Made by a program: the position numbers and the translations under genes
Assembly: GCF_005491205.1 (NCBI RefSeq)
Contig: NZ_CP028040.1
Coordinates: 1 to 64,000 of the forward strand
Reading direction: 5' to 3'
Length of the DNA: 64,000 nucleotides
Origin: Nissabacter sp. SGAir0207
GTDB lineage: Bacteria; Pseudomonadota; Gammaproteobacteria; Enterobacterales; Enterobacteriaceae
The notes under the pieces: model-generated
Told to the model about the DNA's origin: nothing
The model's database searches: none
Seen by the model: only the letters and a program-made list of their open reading frames with translations
Shown: positions 18,404 to 26,885 of the stretch, in pieces
How the letters are laid out: each line of letters begins with the position of its first letter
Numbering within the stretch: position 1 is the first letter of the stretch

Positions 18404-19414
18404 ATGACGGTCAAAATAGGATTGATTGGGTTAGGCATGATTGGCCGCGACCACTTGAAGCGTCTGCACACGGTTATTTCGGGTGCGCAGGTGACGGCGG
18501 TATGCGATATCAACCGCGCCGCTGCCGATGCGGTCGCCGCTGAATATGGTGCCAGCGCGTTTTATGATGCAGAGGAGATGATTCATTCAGAACGGGTGGA
18601 TGCCGTGTTTATCTGCTCCATTGGCCCGGTGCATCAGGCACAGATTCTGGCGGCGTTCAGGGCTGGCAAACCGGTGTTCTGCGAAAAGCCGCTGACGCCG
18701 ACCGCCAATGAGTCCAGGGCGATCATTGAGGCGGAGGTGAAAGCGGGCAGGCGCCTGCTGCAACTCGGCTTTATGCGCCGCTTCGACCCCGGCTATCAGG
18801 CGCTGAAACAGGCGATCGACGGCGGCGAACTGGGCGAGATCATGCTGATCCACTGCGCGCACCGTAATCCCTCTGTGCCGGAGAGTTATACGCTGGAGAT
18901 GGCGGTGAACGACTCCGCGACCCATGAAATCGACATTGTCCGTTACCTGCTCAACGAGAATATCACCTCGGTGCGGGTTGACCGGCCCCGCAAGAAGACC
19001 CGCCGGGCGCTGCCCCATTTGCAGGATCCGCTGATCATCATCTTTGAGACTGAATCTGGCGTGCGCATTGATGACGAGCTGTTCGTCAATTGCCACTACG
19101 GCTATGACATCCGCTGCGAAGTGGTCGGCGAGAACGCCACGGCGGCGCTGACCGAGCAGCAGGTGATCAGCACCCGCTCCCTGCATGGCAACGCGCAGCA
19201 TATCGCGCGCTCCTGCATGGAACGTTTCGCCACCGCCTACGATCGTGAGGTGCAGTGCTTTGTCGATAGCATTCGCGCCGGCCGGGCGCTGGGCGGCCCC
19301 TCCTCCTGGGATGGCTACGTGGTGGCGCTGGTGTGCGACGCGGGGCTGGCCTCGTTGCAAGACGGTGAGAAGCATGACGTGACCATTCCAGAACGGCCCG
19401 CCATCTATCGCTGA
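18404..19414 (+). CDS. Gfo/Idh/MocA oxidoreductase (inositol 2-dehydrogenase-like)
   Basis: 336 residues from MTVKIGLIGLGMIG (preceded by GAGGA). It has the Rossmann GLGMIGRDH motif, the family EKPLT motif around residue 95 (CEKP, Lys catalytic) and the downstream HEIDIVRYL (His and Asp of the active site). Such enzymes oxidise ring hydroxyls of inositols or sugars with NAD+. It follows the transporter by 25 bp in the same operon. Confidence 0.85.
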   Translation: MTVKIGLIGLGMIGRDHLKRLHTVISGAQVTAVCDINRAAADAVAAEYGASAFYDAEEMIHSERVDAVFICSIGPVHQAQILAAFRAGKPVFCEKPLTPTANESRAIIEAEVKAGRRLLQLGFMRRFDPGYQALKQAIDGGELGEIMLIHCAHRNPSVPESYTLEMAVNDSATHEIDIVRYLLNENITSVRVDRPRKKTRRALPHLQDPLIIIFETESGVRIDDELFVNCHYGYDIRCEVVGENATAALTEQQVISTRSLHGNAQHIARSCMERFATAYDREVQCFVDSIRAGRALGGPSSWDGYVVALVCDAGLASLQDGEKHDVTIPERPAIYR

Positions 19415-19449
19415 TTCACTCCACTCCGCGCTGAGCCTGAGGAGATACC

Positions 19450-19878
19450 ATGCTGAAACTGACTGACGATGTACTGCACCTGCATTGCCACGCGGCGAAC
19501 AAAATCGAGGCCCTCCATCTTGCCGCCGCCGCGCTGGAAAAAGCCGGGTGTGTCCAACCGGGCTTCCTTAACGGCATGTTGGCGCGTGAAAAAAGCGTCT
19601 CCACCTATATCGGTGCCGGGATTGCGTTTCCACATTGCGCCAAAGAGAACCTCGATCAGGTGATTAAAACCGGCTTTCAGGTGTTCCAATTTCCTGATGG
19701 CGTGAGCTGGGGCATGGGCAAGGTGGCCTTTATCGTGGTGGCCGTCGCGGCAACGCAGAATGCGCATATCCAGGTACTGGCGGATATCGCCACGTTACTG
19801 GGTGATGACGTCAAAACCGCGTTATTAGCCAGGGCCAGCACCAAACAAGAATTTATTGAGCATTTCGAGAGAGCTTAA
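19450..19878 (+). CDS. PTS EIIA, mannitol/fructose type, orphan
   Basis: 142 residues. PTS-EIIA type 2 fold with the phosphorylated histidine in GIAFPHC (His62). EIIA normally passes phosphate from HPr to a dedicated EIIB/EIIC permease, yet no EIIB or EIIC gene is in the window and transport here is by an MFS protein. It may serve an unlinked PTS, or signal PTS status to the operon's regulator or enzymes. RBS GAGGAG is clear. Confidence 0.85.
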   Translation: MLKLTDDVLHLHCHAANKIEALHLAAAALEKAGCVQPGFLNGMLAREKSVSTYIGAGIAFPHCAKENLDQVIKTGFQVFQFPDGVSWGMGKVAFIVVAVAATQNAHIQVLADIATLLGDDVKTALLARASTKQEFIEHFERA

Positions 19879-19906
19879 TTATCTCCGGCATTTAAAGGAT
19901 CAAAAA

Positions 19907-20847
19907 ATGAAACTTGCACTCTGTACCGATGTTCTGGCCGATTTACCCTTTCCGGCCATGTTGGATAAAGTAAAAAGCTATGGCATCACCGGGGTGGAGA
20001 TGACCGCTGGGGGGTGGTCGCCCTGCCCGCACGTCGATACCGAAGCCCTGCTGTCATCGCCCGAGAAGCTGGCGCAGTTCCAACAGGCATTGTCACAGCG
20101 TGAGATGCGCATTGTCGCGCTCAACTGCTCCGGCAACCCGTTGGCTCCCGGCGAGCTGGGCGAGCGGCATACCAAGAGCAGTTACCGCGCGGTCGAATTG
20201 GCGGGCAAACTGGGCGTCAAAAAGATCGTGATGATGAGCGGCCTGCCGGGCGGCGGCCCGGAGGATCGCGTCCCCAACTGGATCACCTCGACCATCTCCT
20301 GGCCGGACTATATGCCGGGGGTGATTGCGTACCAGTGGGACGATGTGGCAATCCCTTGGTGGAAAAAATTTGTCCAGCACGCCAAACAGCATGGCGTTGA
20401 GCAGATTGCGCTGGAGGCGTTCCCCTGCCAGCTGGTTTATAACGCCTCAACCCTGTTGCGTTTGCGCAATGCGGTGGATGAGATGATAGGCATCAACCTT
20501 GATCCCTCGCACCTGATTGCCATGGGCGCTGACCCGATTGCCGCCGTGCGCAAGCTGGAGGGGCGGTGTTCCATGTGCATGGTAAAGATGCGCGCATTGA
20601 GCGCGGTCTGGCGGACATTGATGGCCTGCTGGAGTACCAGCCGGTGACGAACACCAAAACCCGCACCTGGAACTATGTAGCGGTAGGGTGCGGCCAGGAT
20701 CTCAAGTGGTGGAAAGAGTTTTTCTCGGTACTGCGCATGACCGGATATAACGGCGATGTCTCACTGGAGATGGAGGATTTGACCATGAGCGTGGAAGCCG
20801 GTCTGCACACCTCCATTGAGGCCCTGAACGCCAGCATCAGCCGATAA
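19907..20847 (+). CDS. Sugar phosphate isomerase/epimerase (TIM barrel), frameshifted as read
   Basis: An AP-endonuclease-2/xylose-isomerase-like TIM barrel, begun at MKLALCTDVLADLPF. The frame breaks at the GGGG run 20560-20563 (family sequence AVFHVHGKDARIE resumes one frame earlier). One extra G restores a 313-residue protein. Metal-ligand motifs remain: LEAFPCQLVYN, NLDPSHL, FHVHGKD and SLEMED. It probably interconverts keto and aldo forms or epimers of the product of the adjacent dehydrogenase. The single-base loss is probably an assembly error. Confidence 0.8.
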
Positions 20848-21315
20848 GCTATCTGCCCTCCCGACAGCGGGCCAACTGTTGGGCGGGCGGATCTTCAATG
20901 CCCACGCGCCTTCCAAGCCATCAGCCACAATGTATATCGTCAAAACTGAATTACAGATTTACGACGAATCGTAAAAACACTTTTGCGCTATTACGGCAAA
21001 AGCGAAAAGGTTACGACTTGCATGTAAACGCCCAAATCAGGGGTATTACGGCACCTAAAATAGGCTCAATAAGCGTGAAATTGGTTAGCCTGTGACCACA
21101 TTGCATGAAAGTGTTAACCTTTCAAAACCCCTCTCATTGGCTCTGCTTTTTAGGCAAGGTGTCTGATAGCCGATGCCACGCCACGAATAAGTTGTCTCCT
21201 GCCCCATCATTAACCAACTGATTTTTCAAATCATTCTTACAAAAACGATTTTACGATTAATCGTAATGCCGTATTTACTGAAATACTCTTTTCTCCCCGG
21301 ACTGCGCATCGCCGG
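20848..21315. repeat. Intergenic region with plasmid-type repeats (ACGATT palindromes and one iteron)
   Basis: 468 bp without a gene. It contains TTACGACGAATCGTAA-like elements near 20956, one copy of the replication iteron (CATGAAAGTGTTAACCTTT, 21104-21122) and a 24-bp segment at 21241-21264, ending ACGATTAATCGT, that is identical to 47357-47380 in the replication region. See findings. Confidence 0.7.
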
Positions 21316-21785
21316 TCAGGTGTTGCCTGACTGCTTGTAGATATCCGGCCGGGCAATCTGCCAGACAGTGTTCTCAAGGTTGACAGGCTGGTAGCCAAAC
21401 TTCTGGTATAACCAGGGGGCGGTGGTGGTGACCAGCATGATTTTGCGCAGACGGGCCATCAACGGATGGGCCTGGCAGCAACTGACCAACCAACGCCCCA
21501 TCCCCTGCTGCTGGTACTCTTCCAGCACGTAGACGTCACACAGATAACCAAAGGTGGCAAAATCCGTCGCCAGACGGGCAAAACCAATCTGCTTACCCGC
21601 CTCAAACAAACCAAAGCTCAGGCTGTTCGACACCGCCATGCGCACTGTTTCAATGTCGATGCCCTCCGCCCAGCTTGAGCGGGTGAGGTAAGCATGGATG
21701 GCCGGAATATCAAGCTGTGCGATATCCGTCGTGACGCTAAAAGCGCCTTGTTGCCATGAAATAGGGGGTGTGCGGTGGTCATCAT
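21316..21785 (-). CDS. GNAT N-acetyltransferase, frameshifted as read
   Basis: The C-terminal 130 codons encode a GNAT domain: acetyl-CoA-binding VYVLEEYQQQGMGRWLV and the final YQKFGYQPV. The matching N-terminus (ISWQQGAFSVTTDIAQLDIPAIHAYLTRSSWAEGI) is read only if one C is added to the 5-base run at 21764-21768 just after ATGATG at 21785. The corrected protein has 156 residues. The substrate is unknown. It is divergent from the peptide island. Confidence 0.75.
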
Positions 21786-21882
21786 AAACCTTCAGTTAAA
21801 TTAAAACTCGCCAGTCATTCTTAATAAAAGACACACTTTGCCAGCGAAGTAAATCCATCTTGAAAAAACCTCACCATATTAA

Positions 21883-21897
21883 TGATAACTATTTTCA
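21883..21897. promoter_or_regulatory. Candidate Fur box
   Basis: TGATAACTATTTTCA fits the Fur 7-1-7 pattern (TGATAAT-N-ATTATCA) with two mismatches. It lies between the GNAT gene and the peptide island, whose enzymes are predicted to need iron. Confidence 0.4.
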
Positions 21898-22302
21898 TAT
21901 AGAGAGAAGTAATGCGTCCTGTTGCAAGAACATGAGCCTCCAAAATTATGGCGCTCAGCGTAAGATAAACCTTGATAACAATGTCACGGCGTAACATTAT
22001 TTAGCACGGTGACTAATTCTGCTCTAATATTACCCGAACCGTATTTATCCTCAAATAAATATAAGAAAATAATATCCCTTTGCGAAAACGCCAAAAGTAA
22101 AACTTATCGCAGGAGAAGCCGCTATATTTCAACCAATAAACAGATCAAACAAACCGCACACCAACGATATATCCCGCTTATTCTCTGGCATTAAAACAAA
22201 TCAAAGGGCAGCGCTCTCTTTATTAAAAAAAGCATTGTGAAAATGAGCAGGTTATTTTAGCTTAACCCCATAAAGACTAGACCTTAAATCTCGTCTTTAT
22301 CG

Positions 22303-22324
22303 TTCACGCAATATATTGCGTGAA
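22303..22324. promoter_or_regulatory. Perfect 22-bp palindrome before the peptide gene
   Basis: The sequence around CACGCAATATATTGCGTG is perfectly self-complementary over 22 bp (arms TTCACGCAATA / TATTGCGTGAA). It lies 40 bp upstream of the peptide start, where a dimeric regulator would act. A TTTT run follows shortly, so an mRNA stem is also possible. Confidence 0.55.
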
Positions 22325-22363
22325 TGCCTTTTATTCCCATCTAACGCGTAAAGAGGATCCACC

Positions 22364-22438
22364 ATGAAACAGCAAAAGAAAAAAGTTGTTATCGTTGCAA
22401 CTCATGCTCGTCCAGTATTGATGCCTGCGCATCTGTAA
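22364..22438 (+). CDS. 24-residue peptide, candidate RiPP precursor
   Basis: ATG preceded by AAGAGGA at 8 nt. The 24-residue product begins MKQQKKK, continues VVIVATHARP and ends VLMPAHL before TAA. A strongly basic head, a short hydrophobic stretch and a tail with His14, Arg16, Met20 and His23 fit a minimal leader plus core. It is followed at once by a hairpin and then by two genes whose products each carry a PqqD-like domain, the usual recogniser of ribosomal precursor peptides. No similar peptide is known to me. It could alternatively be a leader peptide for attenuation, but it shows no run of one amino acid codon. Confidence 0.6.
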   Translation: MKQQKKKVVIVATHARPVLMPAHL

Positions 22439-22445
22439 TGGGATG

Positions 22446-22470
22446 AAGGCACCCACTGGGTGCCTTTATT
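22446..22470 (+). terminator. Hairpin between the peptide gene and the enzyme genes
   Basis: Stem AAGGCACCC / GGGTGCCTT with loop ACT, followed by TATT. A partial terminator or RNA-stabilising stem here would give more peptide than enzyme mRNA, as is common in RiPP operons. The ribosome site of the next gene (AAGGAG) begins right after it. Confidence 0.65.
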
Positions 22471-22484
22471 ACAAGGAGAATCTT

Positions 22485-23459
22485 ATGGATTATGATAACG
22501 CCAGACCACGGCTTAATTGCGAATTGACGCTGCACAATGACATGCTCCACGCCAATAATGAGTTTGGCGAATTTAAGTTCCAGGAGTTACCGGTAGATAG
22601 CCAATCCGCCTATGATATTTTAGGTCAGATCAACGGGGAAACGACCACCCGTGAGTTGATCAATCAATGGAAAGCCAAAATAGAGCCAGAAGATTTGGTG
22701 CAACTTCTGGATGCCATGCAGGAGTTTGGCCTCGTTCTAAAAAATAATAGCGCATATATGAGCGGCAAAGCCGCCATGTTAGAGATAGAGGATGAGCAAC
22801 ACGCGTGGCTCCATGCCCTACTTTATAAAAATCCCCTTTGGGAAGCGCTTTCCCAACCGGCCGCCGTGCCCAAAAATGTCTATCTGGGCATGGCGATTGA
22901 AACTTACCATCTCCTGGCGCATGGCGCGGTATTTGACAGCCCAGCACTCTCATTCCAGGGTGCCAGACAAACGCGCAAAGAGATGAGTGAAGTATTCTGT
23001 GAAGAGAATGGTCACTATGAGATCTTTCTTTCCGCACTGATGGCCGAGGGTTTCACCAAAGAGGAGATCAGAAATAGCGTGCCTCTGGCTGAGACCAAAG
23101 GGTTGATTAATGCCTTGGCCTTTTGGTCAGCCAATGATCCCCTGTTCTTCTTTAGTTGCATGGAGATCATTGAAGGCAAAGACAATGAAGTCGATACCGT
23201 GGTCAATGCCATGGAAAGGTCTGGAAAGCTCTCACCCGAATTTGTCAAAAAAATAAAGTCTCACTCATTGGTCAATATTGAAGAGGGCCATGCCAGCTTT
23301 GGCCGCCGTCTCTTGTCTGGCATTGATGTAGTGAACCCATTTGACGTTGAGCGCGCCATTCGCCAGACCAAACTGTTTGTAGAACTCTACCACCACTTTT
23401 ATCTTGCGGTGTGGGAGTACTATTCAAATGAGCACAACCCCGTTCTGCGTACCATTTAA
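22485..23459 (+). CDS. RRE (PqqD-like) - heme-oxygenase-like diiron oxidase fusion
   Basis: 324 residues from MDYDNARPRL (RBS AAGGAG). Residues ~25-87 have the PqqD/RRE pattern: a beta-rich start (EFKFQELP), then DILGQINGETTTRELINQW and EDLVQLLDAMQEFGLVL. Residues ~105-320 are all-helical like PqqC/TenA/CADD proteins, with candidate metal ligands in AIETYHLLAH (Glu139, His142, His146), EENGHYE (Glu173/174, His177), SCMEIIEG (Glu227) and NIEEGHASFG (Glu266/267, His269). Diiron members of this superfamily hydroxylate, N-oxygenate, desaturate or cleave C-C bonds. Together this suggests an enzyme that binds the upstream peptide and oxidises it. The function is inference; the fold assignment is by pattern. 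Confidence 0.7.
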   Translation: MDYDNARPRLNCELTLHNDMLHANNEFGEFKFQELPVDSQSAYDILGQINGETTTRELINQWKAKIEPEDLVQLLDAMQEFGLVLKNNSAYMSGKAAMLEIEDEQHAWLHALLYKNPLWEALSQPAAVPKNVYLGMAIETYHLLAHGAVFDSPALSFQGARQTRKEMSEVFCEENGHYEIFLSALMAEGFTKEEIRNSVPLAETKGLINALAFWSANDPLFFFSCMEIIEGKDNEVDTVVNAMERSGKLSPEFVKKIKSHSLVNIEEGHASFGRRLLSGIDVVNPFDVERAIRQTKLFVELYHHFYLAVWEYYSNEHNPVLRTI

Positions 23460-23470
23460 GGGAGGCGGCA

Positions 23471-24471
23471 ATGTTTTTTACTAACCCAAAATTAAGAAAA
23501 GAGATCAAGGTTGAGTGCGACAATACCACCTTTCACCTGTTTTACCGCGAACAGGGCTGCCGTTTGAGCGTCGAGAAGGACGATCTTCATGAAGTTACGC
23601 GCTTAATAAATTGCCTATCTGACCGCGATGCCGCGTTGGCAGATATCTCCCCGGCAATCGTGAACATTGACGTTGAGGAGATTATCTCAACGCTCGATAA
23701 GTTGGGCCTGTTGGAAGAGGGAAGCGAAAGCCTGCCTGCGCCTTCGGGTGTATTGAGCGGGGAAGATTTTTACTATAGCCGTTTATTGCCGACGGCCACC
23801 AAATGGCAATCAACCTTTGGCACTTCCCCCTCTATGAACGTCTGGTCACGGGTGCCATTACCAAGGGTGAAATTATTGGCTTTGCCATCGAGTACTATCA
23901 CCTGGTCAAAATGTCTGCCGCCATCGTCTCCTCATCCTTGAGCCACAACGTTTCGCCGGCCGTCAGAAAAGAGCTGACCAAACTCTTTATCGAAGAGTAT
24001 AACCACGACGAGATGATGGCCGAGTGCCTGTCTGCGGTAGGGATACCCGAAAGCGAACTGCTCAAAAGAAATCCGCTGCCCGCCACGTTCTCCGCCAATG
24101 CCAGCCTGGCGGTCTATGCCCGGCAACATCCGTTAAGTTTTTATAGCTCCCTTTTCCTGTTTGAAACGCCCTCCCATGAGTTCAACGCGGCACTATTGCA
24201 AGCCTGTAAGGATAAGGGCCTGCCGGAGAAATTTTACAAACCGATCCTGAAGCACTCGGATATCAATGAAGATGGCGATCACGATTTAATTACCCTCAAC
24301 CTGCTCAAAGAGACGCCCGCCATCTCCGCGGAGGAGCAGCACACCATTTTGGTCAATGTCTGTAATATCATTGAATTACTGCATAAAGAGGACAGGCAAA
24401 TTGTGGCGCACTATGCCGACAGCGATGTGCCAGCGTCGAGCTTGTCATACTCTGGCCTGGAAGCCTATTAA
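23471..24471 (+). CDS. Second RRE - heme-oxygenase-like oxidase fusion, frameshifted as read
   Basis: Starts at ATG 23471 behind GGAGG, 11 bp after the first enzyme. The N-terminal ~90 residues again look PqqD-like (LSVEKDDLHEVTRLINCLSDRDAALADISP... EEIISTLDKLGLLEEG). The helical domain continues one frame earlier, from about FIADGHQMAINLWHFPLYERL, with AIEYYHLVK, FIEEYNHDEMM, FLFETPSHE and NEDGDHD at the metal-ligand positions. The break lies in 23767-23800, possibly the TTTTT run at 23767-23771. One added base gives 333 residues, matching its paralogue. The downstream ATG at 23803 has no ribosome site, so this is one gene. Error is more likely than a programmed shift. Confidence 0.65.
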
Positions 24472-24473
24472 GC

Positions 24474-25670
24474 ATGATTGCGTCTATTAAACCGACGAAC
24501 TTACCCGCTGGTTCGGCGTTGCTGCCCCTGTTCGTTACCCACTGGCTGGAGCGACTGCTCTTTCTGTCGGTGAGCATTGTCTGGCCATTGAAGTTGGTGG
24601 TACAGGGCCATCTCACTACGCCGCAGGCGGGCCTCTTTTACTTTATCCTCTTTAGCCTGTTTAGAGCCTCCCCGATTCTCTACGCTTATCTGGCAAAAAC
24701 CGTCGCCCGTGAAAAGATTTTTCTCTGTGGCGCGGTAATTGAGTCTTGCGCTTTTTTGGGGATGATATTCATCCAATCCCCGCTGTTGCTTATGGCATTG
24801 GCAATATTCGCTGGCATCGGGGGAGGCGCCACCTCCTCCATGTTGCTCTCTTTTTTGGAGGAGGTGGATAAAAGGGCCGTTTCCTCAGGCACCACAAAAA
24901 GCAGCCATCAGGTGTTCAATACCCATCTGTTATTGATCAATCTTGCGGCGGTAATTGCGCCCTTGTTAGCCATCCTGGCTCCTGCCCACTATATCGCCTC
25001 CATCATGGTGCTCTTTGCGGCGTTTCTCTTTAGCGCGCGCCATATCTTCCGGCTCACCGCTGGCTTTGATAGGGGAAGTGAGGTTGAGGAGAGAAAGGAG
25101 CGCGCCATTGACGGTAAATTCTTATCGGAGTGGCTTGCCTGCCTGTCCGTTTGGGCCGGGTGCTCGGTGGTATACGCGATTCTGCCGTCACTCGACGCCC
25201 ATTTTCTGGCTACGGAGGGCGTCAATTTCTGGCTCTCCTTCGATGCGATTATCGTGACGTTGCTCTTTTTTGCCATGAAGAGATATGACCTGTTCAGCGA
25301 AAATACGCCGACCAATGCGTTGAAAGGGCTGGCTGCCATCTTCATCGCCCTGCTTATCTTCTACAGTGGCACCCGCTATTTTCCACTGCTGGTGGTCGCC
25401 ATCTCGCTGCTCTCTTTTGGCGGTTATGTGGCATTTGGGCAACTGTATGGTTTGGCGATGGCTACGCATTTCCCTGCGCGAAAAACGTTCTACCTCTCGC
25501 TGCTCTCTATGTCCGGTGCCATTGGGGAAGGAGGAGTACAGGGCCTGTTTTGGCTGACAGGCAGTACACAGCTCACCCTTTTCATCGTGTTGCTGCTGGT
25601 GGTGGCTGGCATGTGCCCGCTACTCCTGCTGCTCCTGAAAGGCTATAAGACCCGCCCCGTGAAGCCCTGA
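24474..25670 (+). CDS. MFS transporter of the peptide island
   Basis: 398 residues, about 11-12 membrane helices, general major-facilitator pattern without a sugar or drug-family signature. It starts 2 bp after the second oxidase stops, so it is part of the same operon, and it is the last gene before a terminator. Export of the modified peptide or its product is the natural role; uptake cannot be excluded. Confidence 0.7.
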   Translation: MIASIKPTNLPAGSALLPLFVTHWLERLLFLSVSIVWPLKLVVQGHLTTPQAGLFYFILFSLFRASPILYAYLAKTVAREKIFLCGAVIESCAFLGMIFIQSPLLLMALAIFAGIGGGATSSMLLSFLEEVDKRAVSSGTTKSSHQVFNTHLLLINLAAVIAPLLAILAPAHYIASIMVLFAAFLFSARHIFRLTAGFDRGSEVEERKERAIDGKFLSEWLACLSVWAGCSVVYAILPSLDAHFLATEGVNFWLSFDAIIVTLLFFAMKRYDLFSENTPTNALKGLAAIFIALLIFYSGTRYFPLLVVAISLLSFGGYVAFGQLYGLAMATHFPARKTFYLSLLSMSGAIGEGGVQGLFWLTGSTQLTLFIVLLLVVAGMCPLLLLLLKGYKTRPVKP

Positions 25671-25690
25671 GCGATCTGTCTATCCATGAG

Positions 25691-25729
25691 AGAGGCGAGT
25701 GCCAGCGGCTGGTGCGCTGCACCGCCTCT
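25691..25729 (+). terminator. Stem-loop ending the peptide operon
   Basis: AGAGGCG (25691-25697) pairs with CGCCTCT (25723-25729), followed by TTT, about 20 bp after the MFS stop. It has a GC-rich inner loop that can also pair. Confidence 0.5.
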
Positions 25730-25808
25730 TTGCACTAAAAGTGAGCAGCGCAATTATCGAGGCATGATACGGCAAGGCTTAACCAGCTGGCATTCACCTT
25801 GCATAGCA

Positions 25809-25822
25809 CTTGTATATACATG
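25809..25822. promoter_or_regulatory. HutC-type operator 1 (ABC/hisD-like operon)
   Basis: CTTGTATATACATG, matching the HutC-type palindrome CTTGTATATACAAG at 13 of 14 bases, 50 bp before the first gene of the ABC operon. The same core occurs before the hut genes at 38599, 38756, 41492 and 45113. Confidence 0.75.
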
Positions 25823-25871
25823 CCCAGATCACTACGGGCCTTGCCGATAACCTAGACAGAAGGACACCATC

Positions 25872-26855
25872 ATGCTCTCTCCCCGCGTAATGAATACCTC
25901 CTTTGCCGTGCTGTGCTGCGTAGGGCTGCTGCCGGCAACCTTTGCCGTGTCGGCGGCGGACACGGCGGGCATTAAAATGGGCGTCGAGCCTTGGCTGGGG
26001 TATGGCCAGTGGCATATCGCCGCCAGCCAAAAGTTGTTTGCACAGCAGGGGCTAAAGCAGGTGGAGGTGATCAACTTTGCCGAAGACAAAGACATCAACG
26101 CTGCGCTGGCGAGCGGGCAGATTGACGCGGCCAATATCGCCACCCACACCGCCATCGGCATGATCTCGGCGGGTCTGCCGGTCAAAATCGTCCTGATGCT
26201 CGATCAGAGCAATACCGCTGACGCCATGCTCGGCAGCAAGGAGATCGCCAGCCTGAAGGATTTGAAGGGCAAGCAGGTCGCCTATGAGGAGGGCACCACC
26301 AGCGACATCCTGTTGCGCAGCGCGCTGGCCTCGGCGGGCCTGACCTATGCCGACATCCAACCGGTGCCAATGCCCGCCGCCTCGGCAGGCAGCGCAATCA
26401 TTGCCGGGCGGGTGCCGGTAGCGGTCACCTATGAGCCTTACCTCACTGCCGCCAAACAGGGCGACGCTGGCCTGAAGATGCTCTACAGCGGTGCCTCCGA
26501 TCCCGGCCTGATCAGTGACGTGCTGGTGGTGCGGGAGGAGTTCATCGCGCAGCACCCGGAGGGCATCAAGGCGCTGATCAAAACCTGGAACAGCGCGCTG
26601 GATTACTACCGGGCGAATACCCAAGAAGGGCGCGCCATCATCGCCAAGGCGGTCGGCGCGTCGCCAGCGGAACTGGATAGCGCCTTCGACGGCGTGCACT
26701 ACTACTCCCTGGCAGATAACAAAACGCTGCTCTCCCATGACTTCACCGAGAAAACCTTCCCCCACCTGCTGAAGGCGGCCACCGAGGCGGGCATCGTCAG
26801 CCAGCCGGTGACGCCGCAACAGACCATCGACGCCAGCTTTGTTAACGGCCTGTAG
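25872..26855 (+). CDS. NitT/TauT-type ABC transporter, periplasmic substrate-binding protein
   Basis: 327 residues with a Sec signal peptide (cleavage near VSA-ADT, about residue 28). The mature protein is a type II binding protein of the NitT/TauT/SsuA group (GVEPWLGYGQWHIAASQKLFAQQG... DINAALASGQIDAANIATHTAIG). RBS AAGGA precedes the ATG. The family carries nitrate, sulfonates, pyrimidine precursors and aromatic acids, so the family alone does not give the substrate. Its HutC operator and neighbours point to an imidazole compound. Confidence 0.85.
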   Translation: MLSPRVMNTSFAVLCCVGLLPATFAVSAADTAGIKMGVEPWLGYGQWHIAASQKLFAQQGLKQVEVINFAEDKDINAALASGQIDAANIATHTAIGMISAGLPVKIVLMLDQSNTADAMLGSKEIASLKDLKGKQVAYEEGTTSDILLRSALASAGLTYADIQPVPMPAASAGSAIIAGRVPVAVTYEPYLTAAKQGDAGLKMLYSGASDPGLISDVLVVREEFIAQHPEGIKALIKTWNSALDYYRANTQEGRAIIAKAVGASPAELDSAFDGVHYYSLADNKTLLSHDFTEKTFPHLLKAATEAGIVSQPVTPQQTIDASFVNGL

Positions 26856-26885
26856 TGGCGGGGCGCCAGCCTATTCGGAGGATAT

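Larger units (their letters stand above)
21786..22363. promoter_or_regulatory. AT-rich leader region of the peptide island
   Basis: 578 bp with no convincing gene; a 61-codon ORF at 22009 has no ribosome site and low-complexity coding. It holds a Fur-like box (21883-21897), an imperfect 10-bp inverted repeat AAAGACTAGA/TCTCGTCTTT (22272-22298) and a perfect 22-bp palindrome (22303-22324) directly before the peptide gene. Confidence 0.5.

Noticed and set aside
22009-22194. 61-codon ORF before the peptide gene as a second precursor
   Set aside because: No ribosome site, Lys/Ser/Tyr-rich low-complexity translation from AT-rich DNA, no link to the hairpin or palindrome.
23760-23810. Programmed -1 ribosomal frameshift in the second oxidase gene
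   Set aside because: No X-XXY-YYZ heptamer in the right frame or following stem was found, and many other genes nearby show the same single-base loss, so sequence error is simpler.
23803-24471. Separate gene starting at the internal ATG 23803
   Set aside because: No ribosome site; the protein continues the domain of the preceding ORF and aligns with the paralogue only if both are joined.
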